A DNA stretch of 64,000 nt from CAMFLJ01 sp965279255 (GTDB lineage Bacteria > Actinomycetota > Acidimicrobiia > Acidimicrobiales > Acidimicrobilacustridaceae): NCBI GenBank assembly GCA_965279255.1, contig OZ257146.1, positions 1,488,001 to 1,552,000 on the forward strand, in the 5' to 3' direction. How positions within the stretch are numbered: the stretch's first letter is position 1; every line of letters starts with the position of its first letter. The notes below the pieces were generated by a model. It made no database searches, was not told where the DNA came from, and saw only the letters and a list, made by a program, of their open reading frames with translations. Of this stretch, positions 40,229 to 48,775 are shown one piece after another. The translations under genes and the position numbers were made by a program.

Positions 40229-41968
40229 ATGCGCATGACCCAAGAACCTGACGACACCAACGCCTTCGGAGCCCTCGGGCTCCGCTCGGAGCTCACCGAC
40301 GCGCTCGCCGCGCTCGGATACGAGGAGCCCACTCCGATCCAGGCCGAGGCCGTGCCGGCGCTGCTCACCGGGCGCGACGCGCTCGGCCAGGCCGCCACGG
40401 GCACCGGCAAGACGGCCGCTTTCGCGCTGCCCATCCTGGAGCGCCTGGCGCCCGGCGACCGGGGCAAGGCCCCCACCGCCGTGGTGCTCGTGCCCACCCG
40501 CGAGCTCGCCATGCAGGTGTCCGAGGCCGTGCACCGCTACGGCCGCGGGCTCGGCGCCCGGGTGCTGCCGATCTACGGCGGCCAGCCCATCGGCCGCCAG
40601 CTCCACGCCCTGCACCGCGGGGTCGACGTCGTCGTCGCCACCCCCGGCCGGGCCGTCGACCACCTCCAGCGCGGCAGCCTCGACTTCGAGGCCATCGAGA
40701 TGGTGGTGCTCGACGAGGCCGACGAGATGCTCGACATGGGCTTCGCCGACGACCTCGACGCCATCCTCGACGCGCTGCCGGACCAGACCCAGACCGTGCT
40801 GTTCTCGGCCACCATGCCGCCGCGCATCGAGAAGATGGCGCGCAAGCACCTCACCAACCCGATCACCATCACGATCAAGGCCACCGAGGCCCCCGAGGGC
40901 GAGGCGCCGCTCGTGCGCCAGACCGCGTACGTGGTGCCCCGCTCACACAAGGCCGCAGCCCTCGGGCGCATCCTCGACGTCGAGGCCCCCACCGCCGCCA
41001 TCGTGTTCTGCCGCACCCGCAACGAGGTCGACCAGCTCACCGAGACCCTCAACGGCCGTGGCTACCGCGCCGAGGCGTTGCACGGCGGGCTCAACCAGGA
41101 GGGCCGCGACCGGGTCATGGGCCGGGTCCGCAACGGAAGCTCCGACCTGCTCGTCGCCACCGACGTGGCCGCCCGTGGCCTCGACATCGACCTGCTCAGC
41201 CACGTCGTGAACTACGACGTGCCGTCGGCCCCCGAGGCCTATGTGCACCGCATCGGGCGCGTCGGCAGGGCCGGGCGCGAGGGCGTGGCCATCACCCTCG
41301 CCGAGCCCCGCGAGCACCGACTGCTCGAGAACATCCAGCGGGTCACCGGTCAGCAGATCGAGGTCGAGAAGGTCCCGACCATCACCGACCTCCGCAACCG
41401 CCGCATGGAGCTCACCCTCAGCCTGGTGCGCGAGGCGCTCCTCGGCGACGAGGGCGATCTCGACCGCTACCGCACGATCGTCGAGACCCTCACCGACGAG
41501 GCCGACCCCTTCGAGGTCGCTCTCGCCGCCGTGAAGCTCGTGCACGAGGCCGCCAACCCGGCCGACGCCGACGAGGAGGAGATCCCCGACGCCAAGCTGC
41601 GCCGCCCTCGAGACGACAGCGACTACGGCGGCACCCGTTCCGGATACGACCGGGGATCGAAGGGCCGCGACGACCGCGGCGGCAAGGGCGGACCCCGCAA
41701 GGGCGGCGGCAACCGCGGCGGTGACGCCGTGCGGCTGTTCTTCCCCGTGGGCCGAGCCGCCCGCATCGGCCCCGGCGACCTCGTCGGTGCCATCACCGGC
41801 GAGACCTCGCTGCAGGGCCGTGACATCGGCGCCATCGAGATCACCGAGAAGTTCTCGCTGGTCGAGGTGCCCGCCGGCTCCGTCGACGAGGTCATCGACG
41901 CGATGAAGGGCGCCACCATCCGCGGCCGTCGGGTGAACGTGCGCCGCGAGCGCTTCGACCCTCGCTGA
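40229..41968 (+). CDS. deaD: DEAD-box RNA helicase with DbpA-like RNA-binding end
   Basis: This 579-aa ATP-dependent RNA helicase shows motifs Q (GYEEPTPIQAEA), I (ATGTGKT), Ia (PTRELA), II (DEAD), III (SAT), IV (AIVFCRT), V (ATDVAARGLDID) and VI (HRIGRVGRAG) in order. A Gly/Arg/Asp-rich linker at about 445-490 leads to a DbpA-type RNA-binding domain at 495-575 (VRLFFPVGRAARIGPGDLVGAITGETSLQGRDIGAIEITEKFSLVEVP). Members remodel ribosome assembly intermediates and degradosome RNA. ATG 40229 or 40235 is equally possible. Confidence 0.96.
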   Translation: MRMTQEPDDTNAFGALGLRSELTDALAALGYEEPTPIQAEAVPALLTGRDALGQAATGTGKTAAFALPILERLAPGDRGKAPTAVVLVPTRELAMQVSEAVHRYGRGLGARVLPIYGGQPIGRQLHALHRGVDVVVATPGRAVDHLQRGSLDFEAIEMVVLDEADEMLDMGFADDLDAILDALPDQTQTVLFSATMPPRIEKMARKHLTNPITITIKATEAPEGEAPLVRQTAYVVPRSHKAAALGRILDVEAPTAAIVFCRTRNEVDQLTETLNGRGYRAEALHGGLNQEGRDRVMGRVRNGSSDLLVATDVAARGLDIDLLSHVVNYDVPSAPEAYVHRIGRVGRAGREGVAITLAEPREHRLLENIQRVTGQQIEVEKVPTITDLRNRRMELTLSLVREALLGDEGDLDRYRTIVETLTDEADPFEVALAAVKLVHEAANPADADEEEIPDAKLRRPRDDSDYGGTRSGYDRGSKGRDDRGGKGGPRKGGGNRGGDAVRLFFPVGRAARIGPGDLVGAITGETSLQGRDIGAIEITEKFSLVEVPAGSVDEVIDAMKGATIRGRRVNVRRERFDPR

Positions 41969-42011
41969 ACGCGCGAGACGGCGCCGAGCCGGCGTCCTAC
42001 CATGCTTGGCC

Positions 42012-43718
42012 ATGGACCGACCGGTTCTGATCGCGGTCGATGACGACACCGAGGCGTTGGCGTCGCTCGAGCGCGAGCTGCTCGACCGCTACGCCAGGCA
42101 CTACCGGGTGGTGGGCTTCTCGTCGGCCGAGGAGGCGTCAGCCCTCCTCGACGACCTCACCCGGAGCGGGACCGACGTCGCCCTCGTGCTCGCCGCCCAG
42201 TGGTTGCCGGGCACGACCGGCAGCGAGCTGCTCGACCGCGTCGGTCGCATCCACCCCCACGCGCGCCGCGCGCTGCTCATCGACTGGGGCCAGTGGGGCC
42301 AGAACCCCACAGGGGAAGCGATCTTCGACGGCATCGCCCACGGGTGGTTCGACCACTACGTCGTGCGCCCCACCGAGGCGCCCGACGAGTACTTCCACGA
42401 GTCGGTCTCGAGCCTGCTGCTCGACTGGGCCGAGGACCGTCGGGCCGCGCCCTACACGGTGCACGTCGTGGGCGAGTCGTGGTCGGGCCGGGCCTACGAG
42501 CTCCGCGAAGCGCTGCAGCAGTGTGCTCTCCCGCACACCTTCTGCCTCGCCGACTCGGCGGAGGGCAAGGCCCTCGTGGCGGCCGCCGGCGAGGGTGTCG
42601 AGCTGCCGCTCATGGTGTTCCCGAGCGGCGACGTGCTGGCCAACCCCACCAACACCGAGATCGCCATGGCCGCCGGCGCGCCCGTCAGTGCGGAGACGGC
42701 CGAGTTCGACGTCGTCGTCGTGGGGGCAGGCCCGGCCGGGCTCTCCGCTGCCGTGTACGGCGCATCGGAGGGGTTGAGCACCCTGGTGGTCGACCGCGGC
42801 GGCATCGGGGGCCAGGCGACCTCGAGCTCGCTGATCCGCAACTACCTCGGCTTCCCGCGCGGGATCACCGGTCGCCAGCTCGCCCGCCAGGCCTATGACC
42901 AGGCCTGGATGTTCGGTGCGCGGTTCGCCTTCATGCTGAGCGTCACCGGCATCGAGCGCCGGGACGACCGGCTCCTCGTCACCCTCTCCGACGGCATGCG
43001 GATCCGCACCAGCGTGGTGCTCCTGGCCATGGGCGTCCGGTACCGCACCCTCGGCGTTCCCGCGCTGGAGGCCCTCACCGGTGCCGGGGTCTTCTACGGC
43101 GGGCCCACGTCGGAGGCGCCGGCCCTGGAGGGTGCCGACGCGGTCGTGGTCGGCGGGGCCAACTCGGCCGGCCAGGCCGTGCTCCACCTCGCCCGGTACG
43201 CGCGCCGGGTCACCCTGGTCGTGCGGGGCAGCTCACTGCGCGCCGGCATGTCGGAGTACCTGGTCAGCCAGGTCGAGGCCACCCCGAACATCGAGGTGCG
43301 CCTCGGCACCGAGGTCGTCGGGGGCGGCGGCGATGGCCGCCTCGAGCACCTCGTCCTCTGCGACATCGGGTCCCGCACGGAGACGGTGATCGAGGCCCGG
43401 GCCCTCTTCCTGCTCATCGGCGCCGAACCCCACACCGGCTGGTTGCCCTCGGACGTCCGCTGCGACCCCGGCGGCTACGTCCTGACCGGCACCGACCTGG
43501 CGGCCGACGAGTGGCCCCTCGAGCGCGCCCCGTTCGGCCTGGAGACGAGCATGCCCGGCGTGTTCGCCGCCGGCGACGTGCGCCACGGCTCGGTGAAGCG
43601 GGTCGCCTCTGCGGTCGGAGAGGGATCCATCGCCGTGCAGCTCGTCCACCAGCTCCTCGCCGTCGAGCGACGCCCTCCCCTGGGTCGTCCCGCCGCCGCG
43701 TCTCCGGGCGCCAGCTGA
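42012..43718 (+). CDS. Fused receiver-glutaredoxin-like-thioredoxin reductase protein
   Basis: The 568-aa protein has three parts. Residues 3-125 are a response-regulator receiver (ILIAVDDDTEALASLE-type start; the phosphoacceptor segment reads VLAAQWLPGTTG). Residues 145-220 are a glutaredoxin-like fold (YTVHVVGESWSGRAYELREALQQCALPHTF). Residues 235-555 are a thioredoxin-reductase-like flavoprotein with VVVGAGPAGLSAAVYGASEG, IGGQATSSSLIRNYLGFP, and VVVGGANSAGQAVLHLARYA. This fused family normally has Asp in LADQ; here residue 62 is Ala. The reductase part has no CxxC, as usual for the family. TACCAT (41998-42003) lies 8 nt before the ATG. It may link a signal to redox chemistry. Confidence 0.92.
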   Translation: MDRPVLIAVDDDTEALASLERELLDRYARHYRVVGFSSAEEASALLDDLTRSGTDVALVLAAQWLPGTTGSELLDRVGRIHPHARRALLIDWGQWGQNPTGEAIFDGIAHGWFDHYVVRPTEAPDEYFHESVSSLLLDWAEDRRAAPYTVHVVGESWSGRAYELREALQQCALPHTFCLADSAEGKALVAAAGEGVELPLMVFPSGDVLANPTNTEIAMAAGAPVSAETAEFDVVVVGAGPAGLSAAVYGASEGLSTLVVDRGGIGGQATSSSLIRNYLGFPRGITGRQLARQAYDQAWMFGARFAFMLSVTGIERRDDRLLVTLSDGMRIRTSVVLLAMGVRYRTLGVPALEALTGAGVFYGGPTSEAPALEGADAVVVGGANSAGQAVLHLARYARRVTLVVRGSSLRAGMSEYLVSQVEATPNIEVRLGTEVVGGGGDGRLEHLVLCDIGSRTETVIEARALFLLIGAEPHTGWLPSDVRCDPGGYVLTGTDLAADEWPLERAPFGLETSMPGVFAAGDVRHGSVKRVASAVGEGSIAVQLVHQLLAVERRPPLGRPAAASPGAS

Positions 43719-43737
43719 CCGCTCCACCTCTACCGAG

Positions 43738-45102
43738 TCAGCTGGTGTCGAAGAGGCCGGGTTGGTCGCCGTCGTCGAAGCCGGTCCAGCCGACCGGTCC
43801 GTCGCCGGGTGGGTCGGTGCCGTCGGGTGGGATGAGCCGTCGTTTCCCGTTGGAGAGTCGGGGCCCGAAGGTGTAGCCGTGGTGGGTCTTGAGGTCGTGG
43901 TGGTGCCCGCACGGCGAGGCGAGGTCGGGGAGCCGGGTGGTCTTGGTGTCGGCCCAGTCGGCGACGTGGTCGATCTCGATCCGGGCCGGGTTGGTGCAGC
44001 CTTCGATCGAGCACTCACCGGCGGAGAACCACTCCAACGCCGTCTTCTGCAACACGGTGGGCTTGCGACCGAGGTGCACGACCTTGTCGATCTCGGTGCC
44101 CTTCGTGGTCACGGCCGCAACGAAGGCGTCACCGTCGATCATCCGCCACACATCGGCGACCGGGATCGGGCCCAGCCCGGCGACCTCGCACACCTCGCCG
44201 GGGGCGACCTGGCCGCGGTCGAGGGCGGTGAGGTCGACCCGGACGATCAGCTTGGTGAACGACCAGTCCTCGACCACTTCTTCGGCGTCCTCGGCGGATG
44301 ATCCTCGCCCGGAGCCCTTCGAACGGCTGGGAAGGTCGGCCAGGGCAGCGAGGGCGTCGGCGGCGTAGGCCTCCGACGGCTCCCGCACACCGGCGGTGCG
44401 GGCGTCGTGGAAGATCTTGTCTTTCTGAGCGTCGATCAACGCCATCAGGCGGGCGTGCTCAGCGGGTTCGAGCAGCCAGTGCCCGTACCCCATGCCGTCG
44501 GCGTCGGTGCCGGTGCGCAACATGCGCTTCTTGCGCAGACGAGCAGCCCTGTCGACCTCGGACTCGGTCGACGCGGCGGCCACGATCCGGGCGGAGTCGC
44601 TCTCGAGCTCGGTGACCGACACCGACGGCGCCTTCGCCACCAGCCGCTCACCCGCACCTGGCTGCGCCTTCTCAGCCCGAGCCGCCGCCCGAGCCTGCCG
44701 AGGCGACACCACACCCCTCGACAACGCGTCCGCCACCACCGGCGCCGCCGACACCACCTCAGCCGTCTCCAACAGCCTGATCGCCTCACCCACACCGATG
44801 CCGGTCTCACGAGCCACCCAGTGCGCCGGCGAACGATGACCCGCCTTCGACCACAACGACGACTCCGCCACCCGACCAGCAGCCACCGCCTTCGCCGCAT
44901 CAGCCACCCGACCGATCCGATCGAGCACCCTCACCAGATCGACCGCATCACGAGCCGGCACCTGCCCCGGATCAGCCGAATCGACGAAACCCTGGAGCCC
45001 CGCGAGCACGCCGAGCAACGGCCGAGCAGCAACGCCCACGGCCAACCCGCGACCCACGGCATCACCCCCCGCCGCCCCCTCGACACTGCGCCCCGAACTC
45101 AT
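43738..45102 (-). CDS. DUF222/HNH endonuclease-domain protein (13E12 repeat-like)
   Basis: The 454-aa protein has the N-terminal DUF222 helical domain (DLVRVLDRIGRVADAAKAVAAGRVAES, RRGVSPRQARAAARA region) and a C-terminal HNH motif: CSIEGCTNPARIEIDHVADWADTKTTRLPDLASPCGHHHDLKTHHG. Such proteins occur in many copies in actinobacteria (13E12 repeat family), often near mobile DNA. The first 150 codons favour TTG, GGT, GCT and CGT, unlike the C-ending codons of neighbours, a sign of transfer; the 3' part looks native. TAGGGT (45110-45115) lies 7 nt before the ATG. Nuclease activity is unproven. Confidence 0.92.
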   Translation of the reverse strand: MSSGRSVEGAAGGDAVGRGLAVGVAARPLLGVLAGLQGFVDSADPGQVPARDAVDLVRVLDRIGRVADAAKAVAAGRVAESSLWSKAGHRSPAHWVARETGIGVGEAIRLLETAEVVSAAPVVADALSRGVVSPRQARAAARAEKAQPGAGERLVAKAPSVSVTELESDSARIVAAASTESEVDRAARLRKKRMLRTGTDADGMGYGHWLLEPAEHARLMALIDAQKDKIFHDARTAGVREPSEAYAADALAALADLPSRSKGSGRGSSAEDAEEVVEDWSFTKLIVRVDLTALDRGQVAPGEVCEVAGLGPIPVADVWRMIDGDAFVAAVTTKGTEIDKVVHLGRKPTVLQKTALEWFSAGECSIEGCTNPARIEIDHVADWADTKTTRLPDLASPCGHHHDLKTHHGYTFGPRLSNGKRRLIPPDGTDPPGDGPVGWTGFDDGDQPGLFDTS

Positions 45103-45165
45103 GCAACCAACCCTATTCAGGGGGTGTGACAGCGCGACCCGAGTCGTTGACCTGCGCCGTTCGGA

Positions 45166-45609
45166 TCAGCCGTCGGTGACCGCCCGCCGCGCTCGCCGGT
45201 GCACCGACCGTGCCACCACGCCGCCCACCCCGATCGAGACGACCAGCACGAGCACGAAGGTGCCGAGCCACCACGGCGCGTTCTCCGTCTCGAGGACATC
45301 GACCTGCAGCGGGCTGGTCGAGTCGACCGCCGATCCCCGGAACACGTCCCCGGTGTCGGTGACACAGACCCGGCTCGGCCAGAGCCCCCAGTCGAGCCGC
45401 TCGGTGCCGTAGCCCGCCGTGCCCGACCCTTCGTCGACCTCGTAGCTGCAGGCCTGCCCGGCCGGCTCGAGGCCGGACTGCGCCAGCACCACCCGCGCGA
45501 CCCACACCAACGCGAGGAGGCTGACGGCGAACGCCGCCAACCCGGCCAGCACCGCCGGCCATCGCCTGGCCCGGGAGCGGGCCTGGGGTCGAGCCGTCAG
45601 CGCGGTCAC
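45166..45609 (-). CDS. Two-helix membrane protein, 147 aa
   Basis: I do not recognise a family. A basic N-terminus leads to a helix (VLAGLAAFAVSLLALVWVARVVL), an extracytoplasmic loop of about 70 residues with two Cys (GQACSYEVDEG and SRVCVTDTG, perhaps a disulfide), and a second helix (WLGTFVLVLVVSIGVGGVVA). GTG 45609 begins 4 nt after the stop of the protease gene, so the two are cotranscribed. It may be a partner of that protease, an inference. Confidence 0.75.
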   Translation of the reverse strand: MTALTARPQARSRARRWPAVLAGLAAFAVSLLALVWVARVVLAQSGLEPAGQACSYEVDEGSGTAGYGTERLDWGLWPSRVCVTDTGDVFRGSAVDSTSPLQVDVLETENAPWWLGTFVLVLVVSIGVGGVVARSVHRRARRAVTDG

Positions 45610-45613
45610 CGCC

Positions 45614-46690
45614 TCAGACCTTCGGGAAGCAGGCGCCCCGGCCCAGCTGGTTGAGGCCGGTGAGATCGCCGGCGGCGTAGGTCGTGACCGAGCCGTCGGT
45701 CGACGGGTTCATGAGCTGGGTGCGGTCGTTCACGTGGTCGAGGCCGACGAGGTGCCCGAGCTCGTGCTCGATGACCCCTCGCACGTCGGCCTCCCCGTTG
45801 GGGAAGGTGAGGATCTCCGCCAGCTCGGGCCCGTCGAGCACGATCGACCCGGTCACGTACACGCTCTCCCTGCCGTCGGACACCGACTGGCTGCCTCCGA
45901 CGCCGAGCACGTCGTCGACCAGGATCGGGGACTCCGTCGGGTCGCTCCAGGCGATCAGCACGGGCGCCCAGCGCTTGCCGTAGCGATCGGGCTGGAAGGC
46001 CTCACGACCCTCGGTCGGCACCTCGTCGCTGAAGCCGTCGACCACGAACTCCAGGCCGGTGGCGTCGTGCAGGACCGCCAACGCCTGGTTGACGAAGGCG
46101 CTGCCGCCGGCGATGGGGTTCCGCTCGTTCATCACCACGTGGATGGGTCGGCACGGGTCGTAGGCCACCGGGTCGTCGCTGTCGGGCTGGAGCTGGAGGA
46201 ACACGTGCGCCGGTGACTCGACAGCGAGCGTCGGAGGGACGTTGATCGGCTGGGGCTCCGACCCGACCCCTGCGGGCGGCCGGGCCGACGAGCTGACCGT
46301 GCCGCCCGTCGCGTCGCCTCGGAAGGCGAGACCACCGGAGGCCGGTGAGCCGCCCCGCACGTTCCACCAGACGAGCCCGCCGGCCACCGCCAGCATCACC
46401 ACGATGACGGCGACCCGTTGGCGCTGCGAGTTCCCACGAGCGGCCCGCCGTCGCTTGCGCTCGTTGCGCCGCAGCGTCTTGTCGAGCTCCTGGCGCCGGA
46501 CCTCGCGCTCGGCGGCCAGGCGCTTGTGCTCGGCGTCGATCGCCGCCAGCCGGGCCAGGCGCTCCTCGGCGCTCTCCTCCACGACCGAGGCGCTGCGGAT
46601 GAAGTCGTCGTCGAGGGTCAGGCCCTCGAACGGATCGGGGCCCTCGTCGAGCCCGCCCTTGTCGCCCTCGCCCTGGTCGTCATCCGCCAC
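45614..46690 (-). CDS. Membrane-anchored matrixin-type metalloprotease
   Basis: This 358-aa protein has a charged cytosolic N-terminus with a predicted coiled stretch (EERLARLAAIDAEHKRLAAEREVRRQELDKTLRRNERKRRRAA), one membrane helix (VAVIVVMLAVAGGLVWW) and an extracytoplasmic catalytic domain. The zinc site HELGHLVGLDHVND (H-E-x-x-H-x-x-G-x-x-H) and the Met-turn LMNPST are intact, as in matrixins. GTG 46690 is the start; a TACCGT box lies about 14 nt upstream. It is followed by the two-helix protein in the same operon. The substrate is unknown. Confidence 0.9.
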   Translation of the reverse strand: MADDDQGEGDKGGLDEGPDPFEGLTLDDDFIRSASVVEESAEERLARLAAIDAEHKRLAAEREVRRQELDKTLRRNERKRRRAARGNSQRQRVAVIVVMLAVAGGLVWWNVRGGSPASGGLAFRGDATGGTVSSSARPPAGVGSEPQPINVPPTLAVESPAHVFLQLQPDSDDPVAYDPCRPIHVVMNERNPIAGGSAFVNQALAVLHDATGLEFVVDGFSDEVPTEGREAFQPDRYGKRWAPVLIAWSDPTESPILVDDVLGVGGSQSVSDGRESVYVTGSIVLDGPELAEILTFPNGEADVRGVIEHELGHLVGLDHVNDRTQLMNPSTDGSVTTYAAGDLTGLNQLGRGACFPKV

Positions 46691-46759
46691 CCACCGGACG
46701 GTACCCCCCTCCTCCCCCTGCTGGGGCCACCCGGCGCCGTGTCCGTGCGGGGCCCGGTG

Positions 46760-47314
46760 TCAGGCGAGGGCGGCGAGGCGGGCGATGCGGTGGTCGTCGG
46801 CGCCGAGGTAGCGCACCAGCACGCCGATCGTGCGGTCGACGTCGAGCGCCCCGACGGCCGCCATCTCCTCGAGGTCGGCCCAGTCCTTGGTGCGGTCGAA
46901 GAACGCCTTGAACACGGCGAGGTCGCCGCAGGACAGGAACGGCAGCTGGTGCCCGCCGAAGTCCTCCCAGCGGGCCCGCTCGGCCGCCTTGACGTGGAAC
47001 TCGGTGGTGTCGAGGAAGACGTCGACGGGGGTGCCGTCCCACCAGAGGCGGACCTGGCCGTCGCGCCGGAGCCGCTCGAGCTGGTCGTCGGACGCCTCGA
47101 CCGCGCCGGGGAGCGCGGCCACGACGTCGTCGGCCCGCTCGGCGGGGACGAAGACGTTGACGTCGATGTCGATCGTGCCTCGGGCCCGCTCGGTGCACCA
47201 CGCCAGGGCGAGTGCACCCCCGAAGGCGTGGGCCAGGCCGGCTGCGGCGAGCGCCCGGTGGACCTCGACGATCTTGCCGGGGAGCCCGCCCAGGGGCGGC
47301 GGGGCGGCAGCCAT
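46760..47314 (-). CDS. Nucleotidyltransferase-fold protein (XRE partner)
   Basis: The 184-aa protein carries a nucleotidyltransferase-like signature AFGGALALAWCTERARGTIDIDVNVFVP (GG, then an R-x-T-x-D-I-D-like pair), then VDVFLDTTEFHVKAAERAR and LPFLSCGDLAVFKAFFDRTKDWADLEEM. It resembles the AbiEii/MenT-like group, known toxins in some TA systems, but is shorter. Its start overlaps the XRE stop (TGATG), so the pair is translationally coupled in antitoxin-first order. Toxicity is an inference. Confidence 0.82.
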   Translation of the reverse strand: MAAAPPPLGGLPGKIVEVHRALAAAGLAHAFGGALALAWCTERARGTIDIDVNVFVPAERADDVVAALPGAVEASDDQLERLRRDGQVRLWWDGTPVDVFLDTTEFHVKAAERARWEDFGGHQLPFLSCGDLAVFKAFFDRTKDWADLEEMAAVGALDVDRTIGVLVRYLGADDHRIARLAALA

Positions 47315-47628
47315 CAGGACGGGCCGAACCGGGGGAAGGTCAGCTCGGGGTCGTGCCGGGCGGGGAACAGGGCGGCGAGCTCGAGCACCTCGATGAGCTC
47401 TCGGCCGCGGGCCGCACGGTCGACGCCGCCGACCGACGGCTCGAGCTCGCCGACCAGCTCGAGCCCGGTGGCCCGGACGATGCGGTCGAGCGTGGCGACC
47501 GTGGGCACCTTGCGACCGGTCTCGTAGGCCGAGAGGGTCGCATGCGAGGTACCGGCGAGCGATGCCAGCTCGCGCAACGTGAGGCGGCTACGGGTTCGGG
47601 CCCGGCGCAACAGGGTGGCGGCTTCCAT
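47314..47628 (-). CDS. XRE family HTH regulator
   Basis: The 104-aa protein has an N-terminal Cro/C1 helix-turn-helix, EAATLLRRARTRSRLTLRELASLAGTSHATLSAYETGRKVPTVATLDRIVRATGLELV, and an Ala/Arg-rich C-terminal half. It starts at ATG 47628 with TACCAT (47635-47640) 6 nt upstream. That box is embedded in a 20-bp perfect palindrome, so it probably represses itself. It is the upstream member of a coupled pair with the nucleotidyltransferase protein. Confidence 0.92.
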   Translation of the reverse strand: MEAATLLRRARTRSRLTLRELASLAGTSHATLSAYETGRKVPTVATLDRIVRATGLELVGELEPSVGGVDRAARGRELIEVLELAALFPARHDPELTFPRFGPS

Positions 47629-47635
47629 GGGTCCA

Positions 47636-47655
47636 TGGTATCCGATCGGATACCA
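47636..47655. promoter_or_regulatory. 20-bp perfect palindrome operator
   Basis: TGGTATCCGATCGGATACCA is perfectly self-complementary. It overlaps the -10 box of the XRE gene and lies 38 bp before the divergent pirin start, so one protein bound here could silence both. The symmetry and position fit XRE autoregulation. Confidence 0.75.
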
Positions 47656-47692
47656 CCTGGGAAGGGCCGCCGCTGCCCCTACCCTGGGCGTC

Positions 47693-48721
47693 ATGACCGA
47701 TCCCGTGCTCCAGACGGTTCCCCTCGGCCTGCACTGGCCGACGATCGACCCCTTCCTGTTCTGCGCCCACCACGACGACGCCTATCCGGCCGGCAACGCG
47801 CACCTGGGCCCTGATGCGTCGCTGGAGGGTCGTGAGATCGGCATGGACTTCGCCGGCAAGGACGGCTGGCGGATGTACCACGGCGATGTCGTCCCCGGCT
47901 TCCCCCAGCACCCCCACCGCGGGTTCGAGACCGTCACCTACGTGCGCGAGGGCCTGATCGACCACTCCGACTCGCTCGGTGCCACGGCCCGGTTCGGCCG
48001 CGGCGACGTGCAGTGGCTGACCGCCGGCGGCGGCATCGTGCACTCGGAGATGTTCCCGCTGGTCGACCGAGACGCGCCGAACCCCGTCGAGCTGTTCCAG
48101 ATCTGGCTGAACCTGCCAGCCGCCCGCAAGATGGACGACCCGTACTTCACCATGATCTGGGCCGACGACATCCCGAAGGTCGAGGTGGTCGACGACGCCG
48201 GCCACCGCGTGGTGCTCACCGTCATCGCCGGGGCCGTCGACGGCGTCACCCCACCCGAGCCGCCGCCGAGCTCCTGGGCCTCCACGCCCGAGTCCGACCT
48301 CGCCATCTGGCACCTCGCGTTCGAGCCGGGCTCGTCGTGGACCCTTCCCCCGGCGGCGGGGCCCGACACCATCCGCACGCTCTACGTCTTCGACGGCGAG
48401 TCGGTGCAGGTCGGCGAGCACGACCTCGGCCGCGACACGGGGTCGGTCCTGCGCAGCGACGAGCCCGTCACCGTGTCGTCCGAGCGGGGCGCCGAGGCGC
48501 TGGTCCTCCAGGGACGACCGATCGGTGAGCCGGTCGCCCAGCAGGGCCCCTTCGTGATGAACGACGAGGCCGGGCTGCGCCAGACCTTCCTCGACTACCA
48601 GCGCACCGGCTTCGGCGGGTGGCCCTGGCCCGACCACGGCCCGGTGCACGCCGCCGACGAGGGTCGCTTCGCGCACCACCCCGACGGCCGCATCGAGCGG
48701 GCCAGCGCCACCACCATCTGA
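47693..48721 (+). CDS. Pirin family protein
   Basis: This 342-aa bicupin of the pirin family has the N-terminal metal site of the class, GFPQHPHRGFETVTYVREGLIDHSDSLG (HPHRG plus His), and GDVQWLTAGGGIVHSEMF. It continues ELFQIWLNLPAARKMDDPYFTMIW and a second cupin. Pirins act as quercetinases or redox-sensitive regulators; which applies here is not visible. ATG 47693 has TACCCT (47680-47685) 7 nt upstream, giving a leaderless message. It diverges from the XRE pair across their shared palindrome. Confidence 0.93.
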   Translation: MTDPVLQTVPLGLHWPTIDPFLFCAHHDDAYPAGNAHLGPDASLEGREIGMDFAGKDGWRMYHGDVVPGFPQHPHRGFETVTYVREGLIDHSDSLGATARFGRGDVQWLTAGGGIVHSEMFPLVDRDAPNPVELFQIWLNLPAARKMDDPYFTMIWADDIPKVEVVDDAGHRVVLTVIAGAVDGVTPPEPPPSSWASTPESDLAIWHLAFEPGSSWTLPPAAGPDTIRTLYVFDGESVQVGEHDLGRDTGSVLRSDEPVTVSSERGAEALVLQGRPIGEPVAQQGPFVMNDEAGLRQTFLDYQRTGFGGWPWPDHGPVHAADEGRFAHHPDGRIERASATTI

Positions 48722-48738
48722 TCCAGCGCTCGCCTCCC

Positions 48739-48775
48739 GAGGCACAGACCCACCGAATCGGTGGCTGCCTGCCTC
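48739..48775. terminator. Compound hairpin between convergent genes
   Basis: The inner arms CCACCGA/TCGGTGG pair perfectly around one base. The outer GAGGCA/TGCCTC close the stem across 5-nt internal loops. It ends at the stop of the APH gene and lies 18 bp after the pirin stop, so it can stop both transcripts. Confidence 0.7.
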
